The notes beneath the pieces were generated by a model that worked only from the letters and a program-made list of their open reading frames with translations, did no database searches and was not told the DNA's origin. Below are positions 22,483 through 33,705 of a stretch of DNA of 64,000 nucleotides, piece by piece (positions within the stretch are counted from its first letter, which is position 1; each line of letters opens with the position of its first letter). The position numbers and the translations under genes are program-made. The DNA is from Zoroaster sp. YZ-2022. Taxonomy: Eukaryota; Echinodermata; Asteroidea; Forcipulatida; Zoroasteridae. The stretch covers positions 43,274,733-43,338,732 of the forward strand of contig CM055822.1 in NCBI GenBank assembly GCA_029582265.1, given 5' to 3'.

Positions 22483-24198
22483 TCACGTACGTTCTGCTCC
22501 CATTGGCCCTGCAATATTTAGTTTAGAATCGTGCACCAGTGTGCTGGTACCCGCGCAGGCAAGTACAGTTCCCACGGTACTGCAACATTCCTTGACAACA
22601 GAGGTCTCCCTCGTGTAAACAATCAACTTTGACCCTATCTAGCGCGCCGAGTTTAAATAACTTTTCCTTCAAATTGACGTTACAAACGACACACAAGCAC
22701 ATTGAATGACAAAACTACCAAGAAGATGTGTAATGGACCAGAAATTGGTTGCTAAGGTAATTATTTTAAAAAAAATAAGGGTTAAAAAACACTTAATTTA
22801 AATCCATAATTTCTCAGTTTCAAAAGTTTTTGTGAAGAATTGGAAAACAGTTTTCACGAGATGAATGGTTTGAATTTACAAACACTCTTACACTTTCTTA
22901 CTACATTTTTTTCCTTTTCCTTTTTGGGGCATTTTAGAAACTATAAAATGGAGCATCATCTTACTGTTCTGAAAGCACTTTGTCGAATCTGTGGAAACAG
23001 GCAAATGAGCTCAGCCTATAAAGCGAAGCGAAAATCTAAAGAGTTGTAGTGATATGGTGATATAACATAAATTAATCAGAAAATTAATTATTGTTATTAA
23101 AATGATTCCCTTGCTTTACATGCGAAGCTGCATGCGTGCGCATGCTGCATCGCGTCAAGCGTATGCGTGAGTTGATCTTTCTAAGAAAATAATATTTTGT
23201 TCTAGAATGAAAATAATAAGTAAAGAGGTTAAATATGTTTGCTGATGGAATAAGAAGTCAGTCAGAGATTGATTGGGATAAAGAGAGGAACTGATGAGTT
23301 TACATCAGTGACTAATAAAATAAGTGATCGTCAACTAGTTATCCTGTCTCATTGTTGTGTGTTTATTCAATCTTTGGCTCAATCGATGAACCCCGAACTT
23401 CGCACGAAGTCATTTACAATCACTTGTACGAGAGGACTCTACACCAAACTCAAGCCGCATTTGTATGCAAGGATCAAGGACACTTTCTCACTAGATTTGA
23501 CATGTGATAACCCACAGCAGTACCCTTCTCTGCTGAAGCTGTCTGTCTAAAATCAGCAAAAAAACGCAAATACTCAGAGATACCCTGTCTCCACTGGCCT
23601 GAACATGGAAATCCTTTTAGTGAAATTTGCCGGGAGTTTTCACAGCAAAGCATAGGTGGTAGGCCATGCAAGACAAAGCGAGGTAGGATATGGAGAGAAT
23701 TGCCACCCATGTACTAAAGACAAACTACATCAATCGGGAGGGGTAACAACAGAATTTTCAATATATGCAAACGTCTAGTCACTACCAAAAGAAAAATGGT
23801 AGATAGCATAATGTTTACACATCCGGGAACTTCATACCCTCATGAATCATTTCTATTTTTGATTTTTCCTAAAAACTTTAACATCGTTTTATAGCCCAAA
23901 CAGAAGTGCCTTAATATCCAATGATAAAAATGTCCCCGAGTTGACTATTTTATCCACGAACAAATTCGCAGGGATTTTCTGTTTGGATTTTGTGGAAATT
24001 AGACTCAACATGACGTGAAAGAAGCCTTGTTAACATAATAAGGGTCAATACATTGATACAATCATGAATAATGCGGCTAACAGTGATGACGAAAAACCCC
24101 GCGAAAACCTCGTTTGTTTACATCGCCTACTTGATATGCTAATAAGCCTTGATGTCGTGCATGCGCACAAGCTAAACTTTGCCACAGAACGTACGTGA
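22483..24198 (+). mobile_element. 1.7-kb TIR transposon carrying an N-RAG-like ORF
   Basis: Perfect 14-bp terminal inverted repeats TCACGTACGTTCTG and CAGAACGTACGTGA bound the element. The dinucleotide AT is duplicated on each side (22481-22482, 24199-24200). The inverted copy at 56745-56756 is an empty site reading straight across (AGGATTGCAAGTG). No DDE transposase is visible, so it may be non-autonomous. The N-RAG-like coding content and 2-bp duplication would fit an ISL2EU-type (PIF/Harbinger-related) element, but that superfamily is recalled from general knowledge and not tested here. Confidence 0.75.
22948..23717 (+). pseudogene. N-RAG-like (RAG1 N-terminal-like) zinc-binding protein, frameshifted
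   Basis: The reading starts at ATG 22948. The first segment has a Cys-x-x-Cys motif in LKALCRICGN followed by a Lys/Arg-rich stretch and stops at 23047. Just beyond, in another frame, Cys-Ser-Asp would continue the pattern. The middle (to about 23520) is in the 23269-23550 frame. The last segment (23523-23714, no ATG) encodes CLHWPEHG, then EICREF, then GGRPCKTKRGR, ending at TAA 23715. A WxPH-type motif followed by C-x-x-C or CxIC and GGRPxKxKRGR resembles the RAG1 N-terminal-like domain of invertebrate N-RAG transposon proteins. At least two frameshifts are needed, so this copy is inactive. Identification is by motif memory only. Confidence 0.45.
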
Positions 24199-24450
24199 AT
24201 CCTACAGGGGTATTGTCTTTGTTTGGGGCTGGTTTCTTTTTCACTGTTGTTCGCTCGTTATATATTTGTTTATACTGCGCAATTTAAAAAAATGGATTTT
24301 TAAATGGATTTGTAGCTTTGTGAATTTGACGTGTAAAATTTACAAATTAGTTGAAATGAAATGTACTGCACCACAGTCTTGTTTTTACACAGCATGCACT
24401 GTACTACACTACATGCTATTGAATGCATAATGTGTACATAAGAAACTTAC

Positions 24451-25759
24451 GTCCTTGTATTGGAATGGTTCTTTTCTGATGTCCCTTGGTGCTGCAGATT
24501 ACCACTCTATTGTTACCCCAGTCTGTCACTGCAATCTCATCACCGGGTTGACAAGCAGCAATACCACAAGCCACATTGAATTCTCCTGGACCACCTCCCT
24601 TTTTGCCAAATTCTTCACACAGCTCCCACTTGGGTTCCTGCAGCTCCACCTTGCCAAGATTGATATCACCAACCCTCTGACTCTCCTTGAATCTCAGATG
24701 AAGAAGCTTCTGATCAATTTTGGGAAGACTTTGACTGCTGAGAAATTTCAAGTCCTTGCTGATCGTGGGATAGAGTGCAAGGAAGTCAGGATCTGATGAA
24801 TTGTTGGTGACATCTTTGGCAGTCTCCAGTGAATGCTGTATTTGTTGTGAGATTACACTCACTGTTTGCTCATATTCATCCAATTTGTTGTTACGATCTT
24901 TGTGGAGGTTTTTGATTTCATCAATGATGCGACTCTCTTGAGCTGTTACCTCAGCCCTGATCTCATCAGCTCTGTTCTTCACCTCTGCCATGGTTCTTTC
25001 AACCGTGATGCCCAGTTTGTCTTTCATTGTTGAGGCAGTTGCTAGAGATTGTTCAAGTTCCTTGAGAACTCCTTCAAGGGGAGTAAAGAATTGAGCCAAT
25101 GACTGTTTATATGTGGATGAGGCTTGGTCATACTCAATGTACTCATGTTGTGGTTTACAGTGGTGTAGGACAGTGCAAGCTTGGCAAATCAACTTGTCAC
25201 ATGTTACACAGTAGAACCATGTCACTTCACCCTCATGGGTTTGGCATTCTGGACGACGTTTTTGTTTTGTCTCTTTTATTGCTACCTTCCCCTGAATAAA
25301 GTCTTCCAAAGGAGCAATGGTATGATTGGAAGATGCAGGTATTTTTTGATGTATTTTGTAGCAGTTTCCGCAAATATTCATCAGGCAGTCCAGACAGCGA
25401 TGTGTAGCCTCATTTCCCTCATTGCATAATTCACAGGTAAGCTTTGTGTTGCCTGATGAGCTGACCAACTTCTGTTGCAATGTGATCTCCTCAACAAGAC
25501 CAATTAGATAGAAGTTGGTCTTGAGGCCTGGAACCCCCATCGTAGGAAGTTGTGTCTCCCGTCGACACAAAGGACAAGGAATTATGACAGCATCCTTGTA
25601 TTTGGTAGTGTGGTATTCATCTAAACAGTTTTCACAGAAGCTGTGGACACAATCCAGTATTTTGGGTTGTCTGTACACCTCTTTGCAAATACTGCACTCA
25701 AGATGATCCTTGCTGATTTTCTCTAGAGCTGAACCCAATGTTGGTTTAGAAGTAGCCAT
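24451..25759 (-). CDS. TRIM-NHL E3 ubiquitin ligase, N-terminal exon
   Basis: The ATG at 25759 opens 436 codons, ended by a donor GTAAGT (24450-24445) in phase 1. Residues 22-65 form a C3HC4 RING (C22, C25, C37, H39, C42, C45, C62, C65), which in this family transfers ubiquitin from an E2. B-box 1 is at about 109-147 and B-box 2 at about 168-207. A coiled coil (about 212-312) would drive antiparallel dimerisation. The first NHL repeat (about 378-425, with DWGNNRVVICS) begins the propeller. No filamin domain is evident. The remaining propeller would come from the exon at 14154-14766, across a 9.7-kb intron that carries two transposons. The exact paralogue is not assigned. The coding sequence is intact and is the best-supported host gene here. 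Confidence 0.9.
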
Positions 25760-26422
25760 TTCTATAGATCTGTTTATAAATGATGTATGGAATAAAATGT
25801 AAAATCAGACTCAATATCAGGCTCACATCAGGTAATGCAACAATAGGTTTGTCACAAGTGTTTAAAAGGTTATTTGACTTTCAGAAAAAAAGCTTCAAAT
25901 TACATTTGAGATACAATTTTCAATAAATCTTGTTTAACAATATTTACTGTAGTATCAAATTATTTGTCATGTTCTCATGAAAACAAATTTCAATGTCAAT
26001 TTCGAAAAGGAAGGCATTTCCTGGGAGGTGCTTATCCCTCCACACCAATAATTTAGCCTTGTTTTGGTCATCTATTAAAGGTTAATATTAAAGATGTATT
26101 GTGTACTTATGCTGACAAAATACTGGAGATTTAAATTGTGTTGGGTCACCAAAGTTGTGAACTTTAAAACCAGACATCTAACAAAAAATCCAGTTAAACA
26201 TATATTGACAGAATGATTAAAACCGAAATTGAATGTTACATCCTCAATTCATTACAATGATTAGGTTTTCACTTCATCTATTGGTATACATACAAGAATT
26301 GTTGATGTCTTGTTTAATTTCTTAAAACATTAGTGAACCAACAACAAATCAATATTAAATAAATATCTCATATAAAAACTTATTTTCTTCAAATTTTACC
26401 AAACATTTTCAAATGTTCCTGT
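25760..26422. promoter_or_regulatory. Upstream region of the TRIM-NHL exon
   Basis: This is AT-rich sequence immediately 5-prime of the TRIM start codon. A possible acceptor (TTTATAAACAG) sits 12 bp before the ATG, so the leader may come from a further 5-prime exon. No TATA box or CpG-rich promoter is obvious. Nothing else was recognised. Confidence 0.25.
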
Positions 26423-26680
26423 TTAAAGATGCATCGCCAGTGTTATTTGGTATTTTAACAGCAATTTCCAGCAATTATGCATTGCTATTTTACTTGTGAA
26501 AGGAAAAAGCCTGGCTTTACAGTAAATATGTACCAAAATTAATTGATGTTAAGTCCCCTCATAAATTCTTACTGCTATACCAAGATGCGGACAACTGTTG
26601 TTTTTTAAATTTCCAATTTCAAAGTATTTATTGTATTTCTAAAAGGAAATTGCTGATAAAACACGGCAATACATCTTTAA
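26423..26680. mobile_element. Foldback MITE, TTAAAGATG family
   Basis: It begins TTAAAGATGCATCGCC and ends GGCAATACATCTTTAA. The subterminal CAGCAATTTCC and GGAAATTGCTG are also inverted, and TTAA is at both ends. It is distinct in sequence from the TTAAAGGG family but shares the TTAA-AG terminus. A truncated copy with one good end (TTAAAGATGTATCGCCGTG) starts at 54275. Confidence 0.65.
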
Positions 26681-28850
26681 TCTCCAGTGTGTATTGTGGA
26701 CCTGATTTGTCTCAACTATCATTTAACTTGTATCATATAGATATGTTTCAACAAGAAGACAATGTCTTATAATACATCATACACTGAATTAGAATTTCTA
26801 AACTGAGTTCAACATTCATTACAGGATTTTGTGATCCCACAACCTTGTGGAAGTACTGTATGGTAAAACTCAATCTGCTGAGCAGATGAACAAAATCATA
26901 ATCACTATATTCACTGTCCATAGAAGTCACTCCAAACATCTAAACAAACATGACAAATGTTAGCTTACCTCACAGTGGTTTTACTTTGTTTTATTGAATC
27001 AGTTGAACACAAAATGAAGTCAATTTATACTTTCTGGCAGAGCATATGATATAACATGAAACGTTAGGGCGGATCCCAAACAAAATGGCGCTTGACAAAC
27101 ACAGTTTAGTTCCTGGTAGAGTACGTGACAAAGTCATTAGGTCATAGGTCTACCTGGCTGATATGTACAGTACACAGTGAATACAGTGTACCATAATTGT
27201 TTGACTCAATGACGTATGCATATTGAACTTCATTGTGAAAGTTCAGCTGTGTTGCATGATGTTGTATATAATATTGTATCCTGCTTGTGTTGTAAAGTGT
27301 GAGTATAATCTACAGGATAGTATCCCATAGATTATACCATAGAGTAAGGTCCTTGCTATATGATTATACTCACACTTGTTAATACAATACAAATACTAAC
27401 TTCTTTCTGACTTTTACCACTGCTGATAACTGCACTATTCATGACTGATAGGTGACTTCTCTGTAAATAATAACCAAAGCCCTTGTTGAAACACTGAGAC
27501 ACAGTGAGGCTGATTCCTTGAAATGTCTGAAAGCTCTGACCACTGCTCAGCATTGTCAGGCTCATTGGTCAGGAGTTGCTAATCCAGTTGCATTGTTATA
27601 AGTTTCTGGTCAAACCTCAAAGGAGTAGTGTGATAAATTCATAGTCCCATTTAACCCATTGCCCTACACCCTTACATCATTGACTCTTTACTCTATGGGA
27701 GCTATAGAACTATGCTCAATATAATCATAGATCATTTTATTATTACAATAAACATGATCAAATGTGAGTTATTTCATTCTCAAATGTTGATATTGACCAA
27801 TATTTGGGTTTGTGATGTGTCACCAATTCACTGTGATATAGATTTAGTGCAGGTAAAATGTACTTTATTTTAAAATGAAAATTCCAGATATTGAATTTGT
27901 ACTAATGTTTGTTTCTCTTGAGTTTTTGTTAAAGGGACAGTATCGCCATGATCAAAGCAGATTTTCAACAGGGCATGGAATCAGTGTTCTTGTTTAAGAT
28001 GAACACAGTGACTGAAAATTACTGATTCATTTATGCAGCAGCAACGGTAATATGACCTTATCATGTGGGGTATTATTTATAGTCACTGAGTTAATCTAAA
28101 ACTAGCACTCAGATTCCATGCCCTGTTGATCGTGATGATATTGTCCCTTTAATTAAGAAGGAAACTGTCAGAAGTAGTTTGTAATTTTAAGAAATGCTGT
28201 AGTCATGACTCAGGACAATGATACTGGGGAGTATTCATTTGAAATGATGGGGATTAGCAGGGAATGTTGGAGGAGGATGGTGGGAGAAGGTCATAAATTA
28301 TTAACTTAGCTTCAGGAAAGAAGGGACTTTGTTTTAGTTGAATTGGTTTAGTTGGCCTGAAAATTGGAAAATTCATAAATGACTCATCAGAGGCAGTTTA
28401 GACTAGGTTTAGGAATTCTGATTGGTTGAGATGTGATCACATGGTTGTTTAAGACTAGTCTTAATGTTGGTATCACTGCTTCTACAAGGATGCTTTCTTT
28501 CTTTGAACCAAGATGTACTTGAATCAACCAGTTTCAGTTTAATGTGGAGTCAAGTCTTGAGAAAAAATGTAAAAAAAACATTCCCAAGTTTTACAGAAAA
28601 CATTGGAGTAAATGTTCTATTTTGTTCATTTTGTTTAATGCAAGTACTTGAGATATAATTTATATTTCAAGTTAGCTGTCATATAATAATTAGGTCATTT
28701 TGTGTTCATGTCATTACCAATGCTGTACCTTCCCTTTAAACAGTTGTGTAAGTTCATTTGAGATGCACCAGCTGCATCTGTGTTTCTGGATGCAAATTGT
28801 TCCAGTTTTTGGAACAAAGTTTTTTATTTTTTTACAACAAAATTAGGAGG
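26640..28850. repeat. Segmental duplication, upstream block
   Basis: This block aligns inverted with 54290-52220 along its length, and its 28000-28850 part aligns inverted with 56225-55400 and 43690-43560. Several internal hairpins are present, including TATACTCACACTT near 27360. The inverted partner carries an 8.5-kb insertion. No convincing gene was found. Confidence 0.85.
27929..28152. mobile_element. Foldback MITE, TTAAAGGG family, copy 4 (best preserved)
   Basis: Intact TTAA/AGGGACAGTATCG and GATATTGTCCC/TTTAA ends. The arms CAGGGCATGGAATCAG and CAGATTCCATGCCCTG pair along most of the element. Confidence 0.75.
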
Positions 28851-29106
28851 GTATTCATGAATGGGAATAAAAGAGTGACACTTTGTCTTGACCTCAGGAT
28901 AAATACCCCTGGGGTTGTGGCCATGGGCAATTAAGGACATTACCTATGGTTTGCTGGTTCTTTATCCCTGTGGCTGTGACACAATCGGTCTTTATCCTGT
29001 CATCAACACCATGCATTGAATTTTGAATCCAATTGTCATGTTTTCAGTTAGATATTTCTAATATTTCTAATATTGATTCAGTAATGTTAAATTTTCATGT
29101 TTTGAG

Positions 29107-29308
29107 TTCAGAGCAGATTTTGAACAGGTCATGGAATTGGTGTCCTAGTTTAAGATGACCACAGTGACTGAAAATTACTGGCTTATTTATGCAGCAGCAA
29201 CGGTAATATGACCTTATCTTGTGGGGTATTGTTTTCAGTCACTGAGTTAATCTAAAACTAGCAGTCTGATTCCATGCCCTGTTGATCGTGACGATACTGG
29301 CCCTTTAA
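29107..29308. mobile_element. Foldback MITE, TTAAAGGG family, copy 5
   Basis: Right end GATACTGGCCCTTTAA intact, left end degenerate. Orthologous to 10508-10708. Confidence 0.65.
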
Positions 29309-31853
29309 GCTAGGGAGGTGTGGGTCATGCAAAATTTGTGTGATTATGTTAATATTCTAACTTGATCTCATGGTCATGAAAACATTGTCTCTTATTGGCT
29401 TGAATCTTAATGATATTTAAATTCTTTTGAAACAATCTTCCTACAGATCATTCTGGTTGGGTAGTCAGAATAACATGATAGCTTCAATGTTGTAGCATGC
29501 TGCCCTCTTTCTGTCAGTAATGACCATGATAACATCAGATGGTGTTGTAGCTCGTTGTACAGGATGTGTCAACTTGTTCAGGGATTTTTGTGAAACTTGA
29601 TGGTAAGTTTCTGTGATACTTGGTATATTCAATATTTTGTGTGTCTCTGAGGATTAAGAATCACCAAGTTGACATTTCAATCAGTTTGCAAAAGGTCATT
29701 GCAGGAAAGTTTAGTTCTTAGACAAAAAATCCCTCATTCCAAAAGAGCTGATATTAGATTATTTTAATGCGGACCTGAATTGTTGACTGAACCACTCCCA
29801 AACATTCTTGACTCAATTCCAACTTCATCACCACTGTGCAGCTCTGCTGTTTATCCCCCAGAACGAACGGAAGGTTCTGCATCTGAAATGTGCAGGATTC
29901 ATGCCAAAGTCAAAGTGGATGATTCCAATTTGTCTTGAAGGGGAGGGAAGGCTGTAAATTTTAGTACACATTTGTGTAATTCAAGAAATACCTTTGATGA
30001 TGGTGAACCAGTAATAAAATGTTTTTTGTTTCCCCCCCCCTCCCCTGGATAAACCCATGATATACAACCAAATGAAATGAAAATGATTCAAAGTTACACA
30101 TTCATAGATATGATTTATTCACATCATTTATTTTATTCACAAAATTAGATTTGTACAATATTTTATTTTGATTAGATCTATGTACATGCAGAGAGAGCTT
30201 TATGGATTGCAATATGAATGACAAGTAAATTAAATCTTATTGAAACTAAATTGAACTTAATCAACAATCACATAATAATAGTCAATAAACCAAAAGTCTC
30301 TAGATGATATACCAGTAATTAAAGGAGAGATTGTGAAACAAATGTCCTTGAAAGTCTGCAAATGAATATTTATGTTGAAATTCATCAGCAAAGAAACATT
30401 AGAGCACAAGTTTGAGGTTTTCAGTGGCTTGAAATTTAGTTACTCCATTGAGGAATGGACAAATTGTGGAATTACAAAACAATAATAATTTGCTTAAAGG
30501 GAGGTTACACATAGTTTTACATATAATGTACTTGGTGTAAAGTTGATGATGGAATCAAACATCTCTTGAAATCTTTCTGTCTGAGGAACTATCATATAAA
30601 TACAAATTTATGAAATCATTTCTTGACTAAATTTCTGACTGAATGAGACACAAAATTATAATAAATACAAACAATTTAAAGGTATTTTCACTATTTTGAC
30701 ATTAAAGACACAACCTCATTAAGCTGAAACTTTCACAGGTTGGTTGATAAATGCAGATCTTGAAAGTAAGCAAACTTGTAGAAGAAATTTAGCAAAAGTG
30801 TAACCTCCCTGTACAAATACATTCATTCAGAAATAGAATTGGATTGACCTTATTAAGAAGGTGCATTAGATTCCAACAATTGATAAAAGTACACAAGACT
30901 GGAATATAAACATTACATAGTATCATGCGTGTCACCAGGAATTTCATTATGAGTTGAACATTTGTAAATGTATTCAAATGTTCACATTATCACACAAATT
31001 GTTTTTGTTTGTTTTTTAGAAAAGAAGTGGCATCTTTGCTTCTTCATTAAAATATAGAATCCAAATCTAGAAGGAGATTTGTTCATATCCTTCAAACCTC
31101 CCTGGTGATACACATGAGTATGATGAACTGTAGCAACTAAATAAATGACAGTATAATGAAGGTCATTACCCTCATTGAAGACTCTACAAGAGACTGGATC
31201 CACATGGAATCATGCTCATATATATAGATAATGTACAGTGCTTAGTATTTATATCAACCAACTTCTACAAGGTATAATTACATGACAAAATACCCAAAGC
31301 AGGGAGGAGGGGGCTTCATCCCCCAAGGCCCCCCACACCCCCTGGATCTGCCATTGGAAGTTATTGGGGCTTGGGACAGGAAAACCTCAAAACAGTTTGT
31401 TCATTGCAATATATACAATTAAGCTTATTACACAATTGATGAAGATTATCATTTGTAAAAGTGTTCAATATAATGTATAAAGCTAATTATGAATACTTAT
31501 TTTTGTACAATAATCATATATGTTGAAAAGTAAATTTAAATCAAGACAAATGAAGCTCCTCTTTTGTAATTTCACAAATTATTATGTTGAATTAGTTGCT
31601 CATTTATGATATTAAGAGTCATGGGTTTCCTGAAGATAATTTCTGTCTGGAATGGGACAGAAATGATTGCATAGAAACCTACAGTGCTTTGGTTAGAAAC
31701 TGTGAATGAGATTTCACAACTTGTTTCCAAATGAAACATTGACTGGTCAATTGTTTATATGCAATTCTTGATTGTCATTTAGTATTCATGCACATGATGA
31801 CATTTTACACACAGTGTATCAAGAATGTACTATTCATTTTTATTTCCCTCCAG

Positions 31854-31965
31854 GTTGACAGCATGACAACCCTTCTAATTGACCTGATCAGAGGTCAACA
31901 AGAAACAGTCTCAGCAAGAAACATCCTCAACCAAGAGAGATCAGCTCAGGATGCTCCAACAAAAG
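31854..31965 (+). CDS. Exon-like 112-bp segment, copy B
   Basis: Same length, acceptor (CCCTCCAG) and donor (AAAG/GTAAGAGG) as 13221-13332, and the same open frame with LLIDLIRGQQETVSARN. See that entry for the interpretation. Confidence 0.35.
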
Positions 31966-32446
31966 GTAAGAGGAAGAAAACTAGACTTGTATGTGCAGCT
32001 CAGGTGTATAATATAACCTTTCCATTATGCAACTCTGTACAAGGGTGGATCCAGAGGGTGAAAAGAGAGGGTATAGACCTTTCTTTTGCTATGTCACAAT
32101 TGTAGTTTTTGTCAACTGGTGATTGGCAAACAATGGGTGGCCATCAGTGAAAACAAAGAAAGTATTGACAAGATATTGACATATGAATAATTAAAGAGTA
32201 ACATTTACAAATCAACAGACAATGTCAAAAGCAAAATCAGGGGAACTCGCTCTTAACGATCTCTTAAAGATCTGTATCTCTTGTCATGTCAAACATTAAT
32301 AATAAATGATACAAGATTAATTCTATAGAGTGACATTGATACTCAAGATTCTACATTACATGTTTGGGTAACATATCTTGAAGAGGACATTTCACCATTA
32401 TGATGATGACAAGGGAGATTGCCAGTCAGCAGCATGTTGGATTACA

Positions 32447-33069
32447 TCACATTATGTGATATATCTTCACTGAGTGCCAGTCTGCTGCTACCATCTGATG
32501 CCCATCTGCAGTGAATGTGATTCCCATCGGGTAGTACAGACCCTGAGCTATACATGAGATGAATCTACCATCATCATCATAATGGTGAATATGACCAGTG
32601 TTATCCCCATTGTGCACTGCAATGTATATGCCTGATCTGTCACAGCATACACCATTGCAGTGTTTAACTTTCTGACCATTGATTGTTGGTTTGATTGTGA
32701 GTAATGAAGTACCATTGCTATCAACAATGTCTACTTGATGTTTGTAACCACTGACTACAACTCTATTATTATTATCAATGGCCAGGAAGTAAGGTCTTAT
32801 CTTGACTGGCATAGTGTGAATGAGCGAGCCATCAGTGGGGCTGTGCTCGCTCACCACCATCCTCTTCACATCACCTATTATGATGTTACCCTTATTATTT
32901 ACTGCTACGCTCCGGAGGTCCACTGCTGTCTTCCCTACCTCACTATGAGGCACTGTGTGGAAGTCAAAGGCAAGTGTGCCATCATTGTTGTACATGTACA
33001 TCTTGATGACTTTGTTGGTTTTGTCCACAACCACTAAGTGATTGTGTATAGCTGCAATGTCATATGGAT
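32447..33069 (-). CDS. TRIM-NHL C-terminal exon, copy B (intact)
   Basis: A TTTTTCCAG acceptor precedes 33069. Two bases complete a split codon, and 206 codons then run open to TGA-type termination at 32447, downstream of YHIM. The product is the remainder of an NHL beta-propeller: repeated NNRVVVSG, GIYIAVHNG and GITFTADGHQMVAADW segments are spaced as blades. A 6-bp duplication gives MYMY near the start. In this family the propeller binds substrate protein or RNA. No N-terminal exon lies upstream before the LINE junction, so this copy may be an orphan exon. It is the only C-terminal copy without a frameshift. Confidence 0.75.
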
Positions 33070-33705
33070 CTGGAAAAATAATAATAATAGAGATAACACA
33101 GCACAGTGATATAACAATTATGTGTTATGTTTTATGAGCTGAACATTAAATGAAGATATTTCTACATATTTTGACATGAAGGCCTATACATAGGGATTCA
33201 CAACAGCCAATGTTCACTTTGAACCTTAAACTGTCATGATTTATTATTCACTATTTATTTCAATCAATGTCATGTTTCAGAAAATAAAATAGGCTAAATT
33301 TAAATTGATGATGACAGCCAGTGAGTACATGTATAGCACATAATTTCACTGTTCACTGAGTAAGGTTCAGTGAGTGAACATGCCTCTGCACTGGGCTCTG
33401 ATGTTTTTCACCATTTGTGCTGTCACTAGTCTGATTTCATGTGTAAGCTACACACTATTGGAAAGAGTTTTTATTGGTGAATCTGCTGGTTCTTCTGTTG
33501 GAGAAGATGAAGTTACTGCAAAGGATGTCTGGGCACATTTTGCATTGGATTTTTGTTAACTACAGTCAGTGTTTCAACCATGCACTGCATGCAGCTACAC
33601 TCCAGCCACTACGCCTGACCGACTCCATTGTGGACAGCATGATTACCATTGTGTGGTGATCACCTCCCATTGTTACCTGCTGGGCATCTACAAGCATCCT
33701 GCCCC

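Larger units (their letters stand above)
28990..33347. repeat. Segmental duplication, copy B
   Basis: A direct-orientation copy of 10400-15050, with indels such as the absence of the 13630-13975 segment. It carries the intact C-terminal NHL exon, the 112-bp exon-like segment and a foldback MITE. It ends abruptly at 33347 where the LINE begins. Confidence 0.85.

Noticed and set aside
24455..25706. Plus-strand ORFs of 63-113 codons at 24.4-25.7 kb
   Set aside because: Shadows of the minus-strand TRIM-NHL exon.
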